From NCBI GenBank assembly GCA_958450365.1, contig CAUEEP010000264.1, positions 20,400-84,399 of the forward strand: a stretch of 64,000 bases of DNA, read 5' to 3'. Every line of letters starts with the position of its first letter. Within the stretch, counting starts at the first letter, position 1. Both the position numbers and the translations under genes were made by a program. Below are positions 45,707 through 58,111 of the stretch, piece after piece. The notes beneath the pieces are model-generated. The model was not told where the DNA came from, did no database searches, and saw only the letters and a list, made by a program, of their open reading frames with translations. The DNA is from Mesorhabditis belari (Eukaryota; Nematoda; Chromadorea; Rhabditida; Rhabditidae).

Positions 45707-48132
45707 ATGGGCACCGAAGTGTTGTCAACGGATGTGTGCTGCCCTCCATCGCCATCCTCCTCATTCTCTTCCACTTCCAGCTCTCCATCAAATCTTGTCG
45801 ACCGTCCATTCAAGATCATCGTCCAAACGCAAACGTTTTTAATCGGTAAATGAGATTTCAGTATTGATAAACAAATAAATAAAAAGCCCATTTCTAGTTT
45901 AGCAATCTCTCTTTTCCAGATGCCGAAAATATGCGCCAACTCTCGCCAATTTTCTCGATCATGTGCTTCGGAAAGGATTTTGATAAGGTAAAAAAAAAGC
46001 TGACTTAAAATATTTATCAAAACTATTTATCAAAAATATCTAAAACTATAATCTTCTCTACTTTTCAGATGGACGAATATCATCGAGAGATCGTCGATGA
46101 GAAAAGCGGTGATGTTGGCATTTTTCTAGATGCTATACAAGACCATTCGCTTATTGGAGGTAAGGAAATCAAAGATTTCAAGGAAAACTTTTGAGTTCTA
46201 GAACTCATGCGGGGAAAGCTTGGAATCGAAAATGATCAAGTGAATCGAAAAAGAATCGAGAATAGCAAGAAATCTTACTGTAGCTCTTGATTTGTTTCTA
46301 AAAGACTTTGTGGTTTATTTTGAAATTTCACAATATCATTTTACTGATTCTCGATTCACTAGAAAGATTCATTTTGTTTCGGCTAAGTTTAGAGAAATCG
46401 TTAAAATCGGGGTAGGCTAATTTCCGCCAATTTATTTGCGCAACAGGGTCATTTGCGCAACTGGGTCGTTTGGGCAACTCGCCATAACTTTTTTTTCTAA
46501 GTGACACAATCTTTATGATTTTGGTTTCATTTTGTTGCACTTATTGAGATCTACATCTATTACAGTACTTAGGAATGGCTACAGTACTTAGGTATGGCTA
46601 CAGTACTTAGGTATGGTTACAGCACTTAGGAATGGCTACAGTACTTAGGAATAACCCTGCTGCTCAAATAAAATTAGCCTACCGCTTAAAATCGATCCAT
46701 TTCCAGTTTCGTTCTGTTAATTGAATATCTAAAATATCTTAAAAAAGAACTTTCAAGATATTCAATCAACAAACCACAATGATCGGGAATCGATTTTTTC
46801 ATTTGTCCATCCCTAGTCAATTCGATTCCAAGACTAGCTTGGGAGTTTTCTTTACCAAAAATCTCAATTGCTAGCTATACAGCTTGTACTACAGTACTAC
46901 TTGGGTACTATCGCTTTTATAGCACAGTAGCATAGTCAAAATGATAGTCCTTTACCCCTTAAACCCAGCACAATTTAGAGTTGAATTGAAAATAAGTTAG
47001 ACACGATTTCAAGCTCATAAGACAAACGCTATAAATGTGTTTTTTTCCAGTGAAAAATCTGCCAGTGATTCTCCGTCTCGCCAATAAATATCAAGTGGAT
47101 TCAGTGATTGACGCGTGCGAGGATTTCGTTCGGAGACAAAATCTTGAGTAAGCGATTTGCATTTGAAAAGTGATCTAAATAGAAGAACGCATCTAAATAG
47201 CAATTTTTCAAGTGGAAAATAGTTCTTAGAAGAAGTTAGAAGAATTTCAAGTACCCGAATTACAGTATTCTGTCAACGGATGAAGTGCTGACGATAGTGA
47301 TCGCTTGCCACGAGTTTCACTCGTCAAAAGTTGGTTTTTGAGTGAAATCCATAAAGATATAAAGAATCTTCTCTTAAAATTTTCACAAATAAAAACTCCA
47401 GGACGTGGTGGTGAAATTGATTCGACGTTTGGCGAATGAAGAGAAAACGACATTCAACAGATTAAAGCTGAGTCGACGACTGCCCGCACAGGTATGCAAA
47501 AGGGATTTTAACAAGAAAGAACAAGAAAGAGCTCAAATGTTGTTCAGAAATTCGTCATTTAAATAATTTCAGATCTACGGGGCAGTGATTGGGGCGAATT
47601 TGAATTTGTGCCAAATTCGCGAGGTCGGGCAAATGAACGGGCACTGGTTGAGGACTGTTGGGTGAGTGTTTCGAAAAAGAGCTATTCTGGAAAGAAACTT
47701 TTTCGTATCCAGCATTCTAAAGTTATTGTTAAACTCATCAGTACAATGTTTACAGTACTTCTAGTACCGTATGCAAATTGTAGTCTTCAAATTGTAGTCT
47801 TCAAATTGTAGTCTTCATTCAAATTGTAGTCTTCAAATTGTAGTCTTCAAAATCTTGTTTTTTTTTCAGTTCTCGCGCTCGCTGGTACCGTGCCCCATGT
47901 GAATTCTGTAAGCAGATCACCGATTGTGCGAATTGTGATACTTGCCGAAAAGTGAGTGACGAGTACAATCAAATATATCCAATAGCCAGGAATGTTCTTG
48001 AATTTTCTTAATCAAAACCATTTTTAGACAATGTGTCGCGATCACGTGGCCGAAAATAAATGCCCTGACTCGTACGGGACGAAAATGCTCAAAGAACTCA
48101 AGGAGAACATTGTCGAATTGGAATGGGATTAA
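45707..48132 (+). CDS. BTB/POZ-domain protein with cysteine-rich C-terminus
   Basis: Exons 45707-45845, 45920-45987, 46069-46159, 47051-47147, 47266-47329, 47402-47491, 47573-47661, 47870-47951, 48028-48132 give 274 residues. After a Ser-rich start, residues about 38-140 form a BTB domain: FKIIVQTQTFLI, MRQLSPIFSIMCFGKDF, GDVGIFLDAIQ, LPVILRLANKYQVDSVIDACEDFV. BTB domains dimerise and often recruit CUL3. A short helical linker (DEVLTIVIACHEF, VVVKLIRRLANEE) leads to a tail with APCEFCKQ, CANCDTCRKTMCRDH and a further NKCPD: seven Cys and one His spaced as CxxC..CxxCxxC..CxxH..C, likely a zinc site. The combination is unusual and I do not recognise a named orthologue. Intron 3 (46160-47050) contains repeat family D. 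Confidence 0.8.
46410..46686. mobile_element. Foldback element, family D (copy 1)
   Basis: Begins GGGGTAGGCTAATTT and ends AAATTAGCCTACCGC, i.e. inverted ends. The inside has TTTGCGCAAC units, CGCCATAACTTT, TTTATGATTTTGG, TTGTTGCACTTATTGAGATC, and four to five copies of CTACAGTACTTAGGTATGG. The same inner phrases occur around 56984-57580. Confidence 0.7.
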
Positions 48133-48879
48133 AGAAAATGAAAAATCGTTATGTTTTCAAGATTCAAGGTTTTTCCCCAATTGATCTCTTTTTGAATTGG
48201 GCAATCTGGGTTCAAAATGTAAGTATTTGAGGAAATTCGTGCAGATACCCAGATTGCTCATCTTTACTAGGCGCCGAGATTCTAAAACAGCTCAAACTTC
48301 TCCACATTGACTTGAATTTTGTGGATTTTCGCATCTAAAACCTGTAGCTTTTGTACATAGATACTAAAAAGGGTCATTTTGGTGTCTTTTCCCCTTCGGT
48401 AAACCACTTGCTTCATAAAAAAAACAGTATTCATGAATGCCTTCAAAATTCCATTTGTACTTTTTGTGCTAAACTCACGTGCTTCATTTTTCCTGCTAGT
48501 GCTTACGGTTTAAATTCACTGGTACCTAGTGCATCCGGTTCATTTTCCCTATGCTTGGTCTTCGCTCGAATGTTGCCTTAATATACTGAAAGATACGTTA
48601 CTAAATACAAAAATACAAATGTTAGAATTTTACGTATAAAATTTTTATTATACCTTATACTATGCTTTGAAAATAAATAACTAAAGACCATTTCCAAAGT
48701 ATGCAAAAGAAATGCTAAAGCATACAAGGCAAAAACAATCAAACAAAGAAGAAAGATACCTATTCCACAAAACACAAAGCTAATCTACACGACTACAATA
48801 AGAAAAGCTAAGAATATCAATAAATCCTTTAAAGAATTAACCGGAGAAAATGCTAGATAATATCCCGTAAACTATTTCT
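48133..48879. other. Convergent 3' region, BTB gene / PDHA
   Basis: 3' UTRs of two converging genes. A small hairpin with arms GCAATCTGGGT and ACCCAGATTGC is at about 48200-48260. No exon seen. Confidence 0.5.
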
Positions 48880-50882
48880 TTAAAGTCGTCCAATCGATTT
48901 GAGTACCTCGGTGGTCGTTTTGAATGGTTGCTTTACGGTCTCGTCGATGGTGGCTCCCCTACAATAAAATTCAATTTTTGATCATGAAACCGAAGTGCAA
49001 AACCCAAGTACCTGAGTATAATATCCAAATCATCCATTTACACCAAAAACTAGCTGCTAAATTCGTAATTACCTGATTTCTTGAGTGGCAGTATTGGCAT
49101 AAATATCAGCGTAAAGAGCTTCTGGTGGAAGGACGCCATCGGTGGTGGCAATTTTTACTGCCTCCTCGACCTCCTTGCGAACATCCTAAAGAATTATATC
49201 AATGACAAGATCAATCTAAAATGTTTTACCTTATCGATTTCTTTCAGTTCATCTTCAGTCACAAGTCCGGAAGTAACGACACGGTCCTTAAAACCAGTGA
49301 TAGGATCTCTCGTTTTACGCACGTTTTGAATTTCATCACGAGTACGATAGCTAAATATCAAAATATACTAGTATTAAATGTTGAAAGTATTACCTTGTAC
49401 CAGGATCTGACATGGAGTGACCGTGATAACGATAGGTGGCCATTTCAAGCATCAAGGGTCCTTTGCCGGCGTCACAATATTCCTAAAGGGGTAGTTTGCC
49501 GTGCAAATTTACGCTTTAATTACCTTTGACCATCTGAGCGCTTCACGAACAGCCAAAATATCCATTCCGTCAACCCAGATCCCGGGCACGTAATCACCTC
49601 TTTAAAATTAACATTAGCAACGCCACGCTTTAAAAACTAACCTCGTGTAGTAATCGGTAGATGCCGATGCTCGTTCGATAGGAGTTCCCATTCCAAAACC
49701 GTTGTTCTCGCAAATGAAGATCACAGGCAACCCCCACAATTTAGCCATGTTTGTGGCCTAGAGAACAAGGGTTTACTAATTAACCAAAAAAATTCAACCT
49801 CAAAGAGTTGTCCTTGATTAGCCGCACCTAAAGTTTAGGTATTAGCAGATGTTTGTTGTGCATATAAAAGCTAAACCAAAAAAAAAAATTTGAGAAACGC
49901 ACCATCTCCATACAAAGTCAAACAAACATTCTTCTGGTTGCTAAAAAATAAAATAAAATCTTCTGTAAAAGACAAGGCTTACCGGTATTTCATAGCAAAA
50001 GCAACGCCAGCTCCAAGGGGTTGTTGAGCACCGACAATTCCATTTCCTCCATAGAAACTAAAGATGAGTCATTATTCTCAAAACATAGTTACCCAATCAA
50101 TTCAACAACCAAAAACACAAATTTTAAAAAAAAGTTGAATAAACCCACTTTTTCTCGTACATATGCATTGATCCTCCCTTTCCGTACACATTGCCAGCAA
50201 TGCGACCTTCAAATTTCTTTGGTTTAAAAACCCATTCTTAAAAAATGAACCTGTAAGCTCAGCGAGAATCTGGGTGGTAGTTGACCCCAAAAGATATGTC
50301 CATCCGTGGCATCGGTAAGCTGTAATCACAGCATCACCTTCCGTCATCGCAGCTTTCATTCCAACGGCGCAAGCTTCCTAAAATTGTGTTGTTTCAATCC
50401 TAACACTGAATTTATTACTTGTCCGGAGTAAAGATGGCAAAATCCTCGAATTTTCTTCTCCTTGTACAAGTTACCAGCAGCGCTTTCCATACGACGAATC
50501 ACCTGTCAAACATTTTAAAATATAAAACTTTTTTTTGTATAAAATACATAAAAGATTTTTGGATACCTGCATTTTTCTGTAAAAATCAAGAGCATCCGTT
50601 CGGTTGAGCGTCACCGAAGTTTTGGGCCCATTGTCAAGTTTGTGCAATTTGTAGCTTTGCACCTAAAATATAATATTTAAATTTTAAAAACAATAAACTA
50701 GCTTACGGTGAAATTGACATCATTTGTTGAAGCAAGGCGAGTCGAAGTGACTGTTGTTGCAGCGGCAACGGTCGAGTTTGCCGCTGGCTAAACGAAAAAG
50801 TTACACGTGTTAAAACAGTGAATAAGAATTGAATAACAACACAAGGACCAACCTTGAAACCCTTTGAAAGCACGGACAGCAT
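48880..50882 (-). CDS. pdha-1: Pyruvate dehydrogenase E1 component subunit alpha, mitochondrial
   Basis: With E1 beta, this enzyme decarboxylates pyruvate using thiamine diphosphate in the mitochondrial matrix. ATG at 50882 follows a tctccag acceptor (50916-50917) and starts a basic, Ser/Ala/Thr-rich presequence ([18 protein letters not shown]); an in-frame ATG at 50936 lies upstream of that acceptor and is less likely. Blocks in order: [69 protein letters not shown], the ThDP/Mg motif [23 protein letters not shown], and the regulatory loop [12 protein letters not shown] followed by SYRTRDE with the phosphorylated serines of the family. C-terminus LKSIGRL. Intron 50207-50250 appears to end in AAG. 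It lies 438 bp downstream of UFD-2 on the same strand. Confidence 0.95.
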
Positions 50883-50936
50883 TTTGTCGAGAAGACGCCT
50901 CAAACAATTCGCCGTCTGGAGAGATTTAACATTCAT

Positions 50937-51319
50937 AACACCATAATATTTAGAATTAAGATAATTTTTCGTTTCCTGAACAAATATTTAATTAAAAGGA
51001 CATCAATACACAGATCTTTATTCTGTATAAATTAAAAGATAGCATTAAAGTATCACAGCAACTAAAAAAGATAAACACAAATAATTACCAATAAAAAAGC
51101 AGAAAATATTTGAAAGATGCACAAGGTATCATGAAACCACGTATCAAAAAGAGCTAAAAAAGACCGGCATTTCCCCACCCCAAACTTTATTGTTCTTTTG
51201 AAGCAAAAGTGATCGATGTTTTACGGATTAAATTAAAGATAAAAAGAAAGACAATTTACCGGAAAATGCTCAAGTAAAACACCCATTGTGATAAAAGCAC
51301 GGGAAATTAAAAGCTTTCT
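50937..51319. other. Spacer UFD-2 to PDHA
   Basis: AT-rich spacer between two same-strand genes; contains the PDHA trans-splice acceptor region at its left edge and the UFD-2 3' UTR. Nothing else seen. Confidence 0.4.
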
Positions 51320-54300
51320 TTATTTTTTACCCTTCGCAGTTAGTTTTTCACGAATCCACTGGTTGATGCGTTCTCGTAGTTCGTCATCTAAAAATCGATG
51401 TAAGCCAAGTTTGCCAAAGAGAAAGACGACCCGGTCAAAAGGAAAGAAAGAAAGAAAGGGGCCCAGATTGCATTTCTCAAATCTCTCCGAGGCTTTAAAC
51501 ACCCACAATATAGCCACAATGGCTAGCTTTTTGTGTCAAAATGTTTTTCAGCAATAAATTAGCAAATTAAAAGTTTTAAATTATTTACTGAATCTCATCT
51601 TTAATCAGCTATTAATTGCAATAAAATACCTGATTGCAATTCTTTATCATCAAGAGCTTCTCGAGTGAACGGATTCGTTTTGCTCGTTAATAGATGACGA
51701 GTGATCACTACTCGATCAAACACCATTCCAGATGGAGTCTTTACTGGATCACGCATCAAAGTGTTCATCAATGGGTCTAAACAACTTTACAAATAAAACC
51801 GAACAGAGGGACCAACCCAAGAACTCATCAGGAGCATCGTCCAATTCCTCTTCCTCACTTTGCCTATTTTTGTAAATCTAAACAGATTGAATAACTTTAA
51901 ACGCCAAAAGTTACTTGTTCGGCTTGTTGCATAAGTCCCGTGAAAAGTTCTCGATGCGTATCGGAAACAACACGAGAGTGAAGCATTCGTTGGATTATTT
52001 CAGTCATTAATTGAGGTTTGTAAGTGCGCTGAAGTTTAAATTGGCAATTCCATTTATTTTGAATCAAACTTCGTCTTTGGCGATGTATTCAGCAAACTCT
52101 TCCCCGGAAAGATTGAGATAAATGATCACAACCTGAAAAAAATGAGTGGTTGACAAATTACAAAACTAGGGTACCTGAGTCGCAAGTTCCTTTGGCTTCC
52201 AATTGAAGCGTTGTTCAGCATCGCGAACTTTCAATTCCGAGCATTTCTTTCCACAAAGTTGAGATATATTGTGGTCGAGCATCGTGGCCAATCTTTCTCC
52301 AAGAATCTAAACGAAAAAACTTAAAATAAAAATTGAAAAACTGACCGGTTTGAGGAATGGCTCTGCAGCTCCGGCTGTTAAATAACCAAGAAGATCTAGG
52401 GTATAGTTGGCATAATACAACCAGTTTCGAACCTAAAATATCTAGTCTTAGCCATCAAATATTTTGTTTCATCTATCAGCCAATGAATTGCTTACCATAC
52501 GTTTTGCCTCATCTAAAGCTTCCATCTTTCCTTGTTGTTCTTCCTGGTTCATACTAGCCCATTCTTCCCTAAATTTTAAAATTCAAAATTTTAATTTTAG
52601 TCAAAAGCAACACACCGTTTGTTCATAATGCCTTCAATATCGTGGATCTTCTTCAAACCAGCCAAGCTCTCATCCAGATGGAAAGTAGCATCGTTAATGA
52701 TCATGTTGATGAAACGAATGAAATCATCAGAGCACTCTCTATTTTAAAATGAGAACAAATAGTCATAAGTTTCAAACTTTGCTAGATCAATCAAAGTCGC
52801 CTGGTAAATAATGTTGTCCCAAAGAATCTTGAAAATAGTCTAAAGTTTGAAGAAATGATTGATTATAAAGTTTTCGAAACCTGAATATGATATCTGATGG
52901 AAAATTTCTCATAAAAATCGGTTCTTTCCTCAACAAACGCATAGAATTTGACAAGAGACGGTAGAAGGAGGCGAAGTGCAACTAAAATAAGTTTTATGAC
53001 TTTTGTGAAAAATTAAAAACTATTTTCAATAACTAAACCTGGATGATTGATCAAAGGATTCCACAATAAAGGCATTCGGGCCACAAGAGCAACTACTTCC
53101 ACAACCTAAAATACACTAATGTATTTCAAAGGTAGATCAGTTTTTGGAGTTTTTCAAAAATGAATGATGGTACGTTAAAACCGCTTTTTGTAATCAATTT
53201 CTATTTATATTTAACAATTAAAAACGATATAAAACAAATAGGCATCAGCAAAATTTTTATTTTAGACAAACTTTACTCCGTTTTATCCAGTTTTATCTTT
53301 TTATCCAGGAGTTTTATCCAAAAACATTATGATTTTCAGAAATTAGATCAAGTTTAAGCATGACTCTTCTTTGAGAATTTTTCATTCAGAAAACGGCCGC
53401 GTCAGGAAATGGGTGTGAACCTGAGGCGGACAAAAAAAGGTCAAAAAATTGTGTAAAATGGCTTAAAATTCCACTTTTTTTTCTTTTTTCTTTTTCCTGT
53501 CTCGATCATTTCCCAGATCACCTAATTCCCAAAGAAGAGTCATGCTTAAATTTGATCTAATTTCTGAAAATCATAATGTTTTTGGATAAAACTCCTTAGA
53601 AAAATTTTTTATTGGAAAAACTGGCTTTTCCATACAAAATCGAATTTCCAGTTCTCGAAAACGGTAAGAGCTATCGACAAGTGACTTTCAAATTTAAATT
53701 CATCATTAAATTATTAAAAAACGTTTTTGGAGTTTGTCTCAACTATTCAAAACGTTCACTTTTCCAAGGGTGCCTGCAAAATTATGTCCAGTTGAAAAAT
53801 GGGACTTTGGAGTAAAGTTTGTCTTAATTATAGAGTTGAAAAGCCCAGCTTTTAAAAAAGAAACTACGAACCTTTGCTGACAAGAATGGATTTCGAACAA
53901 AAGTTTGCGAGCACAAAAAGATTAGCAATTGTACCGGGAAATTGACCTGCATTGACAAGATCATAGGAGTTTTTCTGGAAAAAATGTATAATTAGCGTGG
54001 AGCAATTAGCCAACTGTAAGCAGTAGCTGAAGAGATCAAGCAAATTGTCGAGATAAAATTCAGGGTAGGCGGCAAAAAGAGGGGGGCACGTCGGCGGCAA
54101 GATTCCATTAACGGTACTAAACGTAAAATTTTACGCCAAAATTATACTAGACTTACAAATCTCCATTTATTCCGTTGATCAAAAGTGAAAGTTGTTTTGA
54201 CGAAAAATCCAAAGCTTTAGTGAGGTATGCTTCATCTTGTATGAGAGCCTCAAAGCACATAATTCCTCGAACGATACGCTGAACAAGTCATTTTCAAATG

Positions 54301-56664
54301 TTTTCCTTTAATTATACGAACCGTTTTATTCTTCTTAATATGTTCAATTTCTTTCTTGAGTTGTTGTTTCGAAAAGTCTGCCATTGGACTTTCAGGCATT
54401 CTTCGTAGTTCTTCTTCGAGGTTCTAAAAATACTAGTTGAATTGATGAATAGTAGCTCAATTATTTCAAATGAAGGACCATGAAGAACATTCAAATGAAG
54501 CAAATTAAGCAACCTCAAGCCTATCTCGTAAAGTGCCAATATGTTGTTTCAAGCCCTTCAATCGATTGATTGCGCCATTCATTCCAATATTTTCACATTG
54601 CATTGTAAGGAAGAAACACTCGGTAGAGAAGTTCTCTGGGGGTGATTCAGCGCTTGGTGGATCTAGAACTGACTGTCTTGAAAAATGGAGTTAATTCAAA
54701 CAGAGTTGATCAGCATATTCGCGAGCATCGTTCAAGTCCATTTGGAAACGTGTTTGCTCAGATATGTCCACACGTGCTCCTTTCGAAAGCGGGTAACTAG
54801 GATTGACCTGAAAACAAAATTTAGTTCGCAAACTGGATTTAAAAGTACCTTCTTGTAGTCGATAGGAAATGACATATCGTAGAGTATGCACAATATATTG
54901 AAAATAAAGCCGTGGCTCGCCAATTTTGAGAAATCAGCCTGAACGAAGATTACAAAAATTTAAAACCAATAAATTACCCTCATCTGAGCTCTTTTTGCAT
55001 TGTGCTTAATGATTGCAGCAAAGAAATCCAACGTTCGGCTTCTACTTGATACGTTTCCGAGTAAAGCTTTGCTGATTTCAAGCAAGTGAGTCTAAAATAA
55101 ATCAAAACATGCTGAAAACTTGAAACAAGCAAACCCGGAAAGCATTGATTCGGTTTTGATATGGCAGGTAAAATCCACGAAGTTCACTTTCACGAGGACG
55201 TTCTTCTACGCCAAAGAAATTTTCGGATGTTCTCAACTAAAAAGATAAATTTAACTATTTATACACTTTCAAACACTTACACTGCCTTCATCGCAGGGTA
55301 AAGAAAAATCGAAGAAAGGTCCCAAGAAAGAAGTCCGTTGAATTTCTCGGCCAGGCAAATCACCTAAGCATTCTGGCACAAAGTCTTCACGATTTGCAAT
55401 CTAAAAGTTTATCGTTATAAAACCTTTTCCAAATTACCCACCAAATCCGCAAACGGTCGGATAAAAACATCTTTCCCTGCAGAGTCTTGTCCTGTTTTAA
55501 CTCGAAGCTTGAGTAGGGCAATTATTAACTAAATTTAAAATATACTTTTATCAAAATTAAATTAAGTACCTTATAAGGAAGATCGACAATATTATCGTGC
55601 TGATGAACCACTGATTGCCCAACCAACGAGTCCTTTTGCTGTGTGAGGATCAAATCAAAGATCTGAGAAAAAAAGCTTGTAATAAACAAAAAGGCGATGC
55701 CCTACCTGTACAAACTTCGAAGACGCTTTTAAGCAAAGATGCTCGACAAAGGTTTGAAGAAATACTTCTGGCATTAATGCTAGATACATTCGTTTACAGA
55801 AGGCAAGTCGAGCAACCCGACCGCTCAATCTAAAAAGATAAATAGTATCTACTCCTTTCGTCGTAGATCAAAGTAAAAGCCAGAATTTTATATCTCACTT
55901 TGGAGCCAGTTCACCAGCAAGTAGCATCCCAGTAACCGAGTACAGATGCTGAAGCAATATTTCACAAAACGAGTACTCGTTTTCCAAAGTAAACTAAACG
56001 AAAAGAAAAACAATTTTAAATTTCAAAAGATTGCTACTACCTCGCTTTTGAGCTCCCGTTGAATCCGGTTATAAATCCCAAGGACATAGCTGAATGCTTG
56101 ACCTTCAGGTGATTGCTCCACGGTATCTAGTTTCGGAATATAAAGCACAGCACTAAATAAACACTAAGTGATTATTCAAGAGAATTTTATTACCCAATCG
56201 ATGGACCTTCTGATGGTTGATCGGCAGTGGAAGCGATTTGCTCAAACGAAGTACAAGCGGTAAGGAAAAGATCGTGAACTCCAGATTTACCTGAACGCAA
56301 AATAATTCTAAAACCTTCGCTATAAAACTGACTCAATTGTGTTCCCTGTTTGACCAATTCGTCGATGCAACTCTTGAGGTTATTTACATTAGCACCAGAA
56401 AATTCAGCCTGAAAACTTTTGATTAGCAACAACCTCCACGCAAATATAACCTTTTCAATGCTGAGAACCCGGGTAAGCAGTTCACCAAGCCTTTTTGCTT
56501 GTTGAGCGTAATCCTAAAAGAAGATTTTAGCTCATTCTTTTACTTTCAAAGATTACCGTCATAAAATCATCATTCGAGTCGAGCCTCATCTTTTTCCGGG
56601 CTAAATCCGAGAGATCACTGCCGACAACGGGATCGGTTCTTGCCTCACCCTCTTCACTAGGCAT
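51320..56664 (-). CDS. ufd-2: U-box ubiquitin chain elongation factor E4, UFD-2/UBE4B-like
   Basis: E4 ligases extend ubiquitin chains on proteins handled by CDC-48/p97. Starts MPSEEGEARTDPVVGSDLSD at 56664. The long helical Ufd2 core includes AEFSGANVNNLKSCIDEL, NENFSTECFFLTMQC-type and YFEKFSIRYH blocks, LGERLATMLDHNISQLCG, and ELKVRDAEQRF. The C-terminus is a U-box: DPLMNTLMRDPVKTPSG, MVFDRVVITRHLL, TNPFTREALDD, DELRERINQWI, ending KLTAKGKK; compare UBE4B DPLMDTLMTDPVRLPSG. The position of the U-box at the extreme C-terminus is family-typical. About twenty introns, mostly 40-60 bp, except one of about 750 bp (53107-53870) that holds a foldback element. Confidence 0.92.
53309..53591. mobile_element. 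Foldback MITE in a UFD-2 intron
   Basis: Arms AGTTTTATCCAAAAACATTA... and the complement ...ATGTTTTTGGATAAAACT extend about 65 bp (including AGCATGACTCTTCTTTG and its reverse). The middle (GGCCGCGTCAGGAAATGGG) is unrelated. Non-coding. Confidence 0.87.
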
Positions 56665-56983
56665 TACAATGCTTAATTGAACAAATAATGATTGTTAGTG
56701 AGAAACTGCATGGAAAATCCAATAAATTGTAAGAAAATGAGGTGTTATTTTGCACTTCATCACTTGATGAAAATAAAATGCACGCAAGCAAACCTCACTG
56801 GCGTTTTTCGAGATACGATTATAGTTTGAAGGCGTAAGCGGGTGGCAAAGAAAAGAGGACAAACAGAGTTGAGAAAGAAAATGAACCGTTTAACTTTTGA
56901 TTGGGTTATAATAGTGCAATTGAAGAAAACACCATTAGCACAAGATATCCAGTCAATAGAAATTACTCTGTTTTTTAAAGTTT

Positions 56984-57580
56984 TGGAGCGCCAAATTTTT
57001 TGCAAAACACGCCACAACTTTCTTCTAAGTCGGCCAATCTTTATGATTTTTGGGGGGTGGGACAAATGCGACTTTTTTTTTGCGCACCCGGACATTTGCG
57101 CACCCTTTTCGCGTTTTAAAAAAGCTCTAAAAAGCTAATATTAACCAATTTCTATTCCAAAAGTTGTTTTTCTAGGAAATTTTAGGGCGTAGAATCGAAA
57201 TTTTGACATATCAGAGCTTGTGGAAACAAACGGACGGAGTTATACAAAGAGAAAAATCGACAATTTTCTGTAATTTGATCTAGCCGTTTTGTCTTTCAAA
57301 TTGGTTCCACACGCTCTGTTATGCCAAAATTTCGATTCTACGCCCTAAAATTACCTAGAAAAACAACTTTTGGAATAGAAATTGGTTAATATTAGCTTTT
57401 TAGAGCTTTTTTAAAACGTGAAAAAAGGTGCGCAAAAAAAGGTAGCATTTGTCCCACTCCCTCATTTTGTTGCACTTGTTGAGATCTACAAAATGACACT
57501 AAAATCATAAAGATTCGCCCACTTAGGAGAAAGTTATGGCGAGTTGCGCAAAAAATTTGGCGCAAAGTAGTCACTCCTAA
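56984..57580. mobile_element. Foldback element, family D (copy 2), interrupted by family A
   Basis: Left arm 56984-57050 (GCGCCAAATTTTTTGCAAAA, CGCCACAACTTTCTTCTAAG, TCTTTATGATTTTT) and right arm 57500-57565 (AAAATCATAAAGATTCGCCC, GAGTTGCGCAAAAAATTTGG) are inverted copies. The family A element sits between them. Confidence 0.8.
57050..57461. mobile_element. Foldback MITE, family A (copy 3), nested
   Basis: Begins GGGGGGTGGGACAAATGCGA and ends GTAGCATTTGTCCCACTCCC. Inner arms TAGGGCGTAGAATCGA and CTAATATTAACCAATTTC identical to those of copy 1. Confidence 0.88.
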
Positions 57581-58111
57581 TTTTTGCATTTAAACTCAAA
57601 AAAGTGTTTGTTTTCCAAAGTTCTGTGTTGTTTTGGTGCATGTTTTTGAAAAAAATATATACAATTTATTGCCAATTGAATAACCCGAAAAGTCGTTTCA
57701 TAAAAAGTGACGACTATGACAAAATATAGGAAGACAAAATGCTTTTGTATTTACAAATTTTTACGTGACTAGATGAAAAACAGGGTACATATATATGCAT
57801 TTTTCTGGCCTTTGGTTCAAGTGATATGTGTTTGCGAGTGAGGTACAAAATATTGAAGAAGAGAAAAATGAGCATTGCCTAGAAAAGTGAGAGAAATATC
57901 AAAAAAAAGGGGAGCCCTAGAAGCGGAGGTGTTTTGAGTGGGCTTTGCCTCGAGATTAAAATGTTTTCTAAAACCTGCCATTAGGAAACAGTTATCGTAC
58001 TGATTGCCTTTTTAAAATTTAACGTAGAGTTTTTTTATCTAAGGCAGGCCAAGGAGTACAGTAGCTTGCTTGGAGCGCACCTTTTAAAAAGCACTGACAC
58101 AGTTTAGAGAA

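Larger units (their letters stand above)
56665..58111. other. Intergenic region with nested foldback elements
   Basis: Between the UFD-2 start and the TRIM-NHL stop. Contains family D copy 2 interrupted by family A copy 3 and a small TTTCTAAAACCTG-type fragment at about 57963. No exon supported. Confidence 0.6.
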
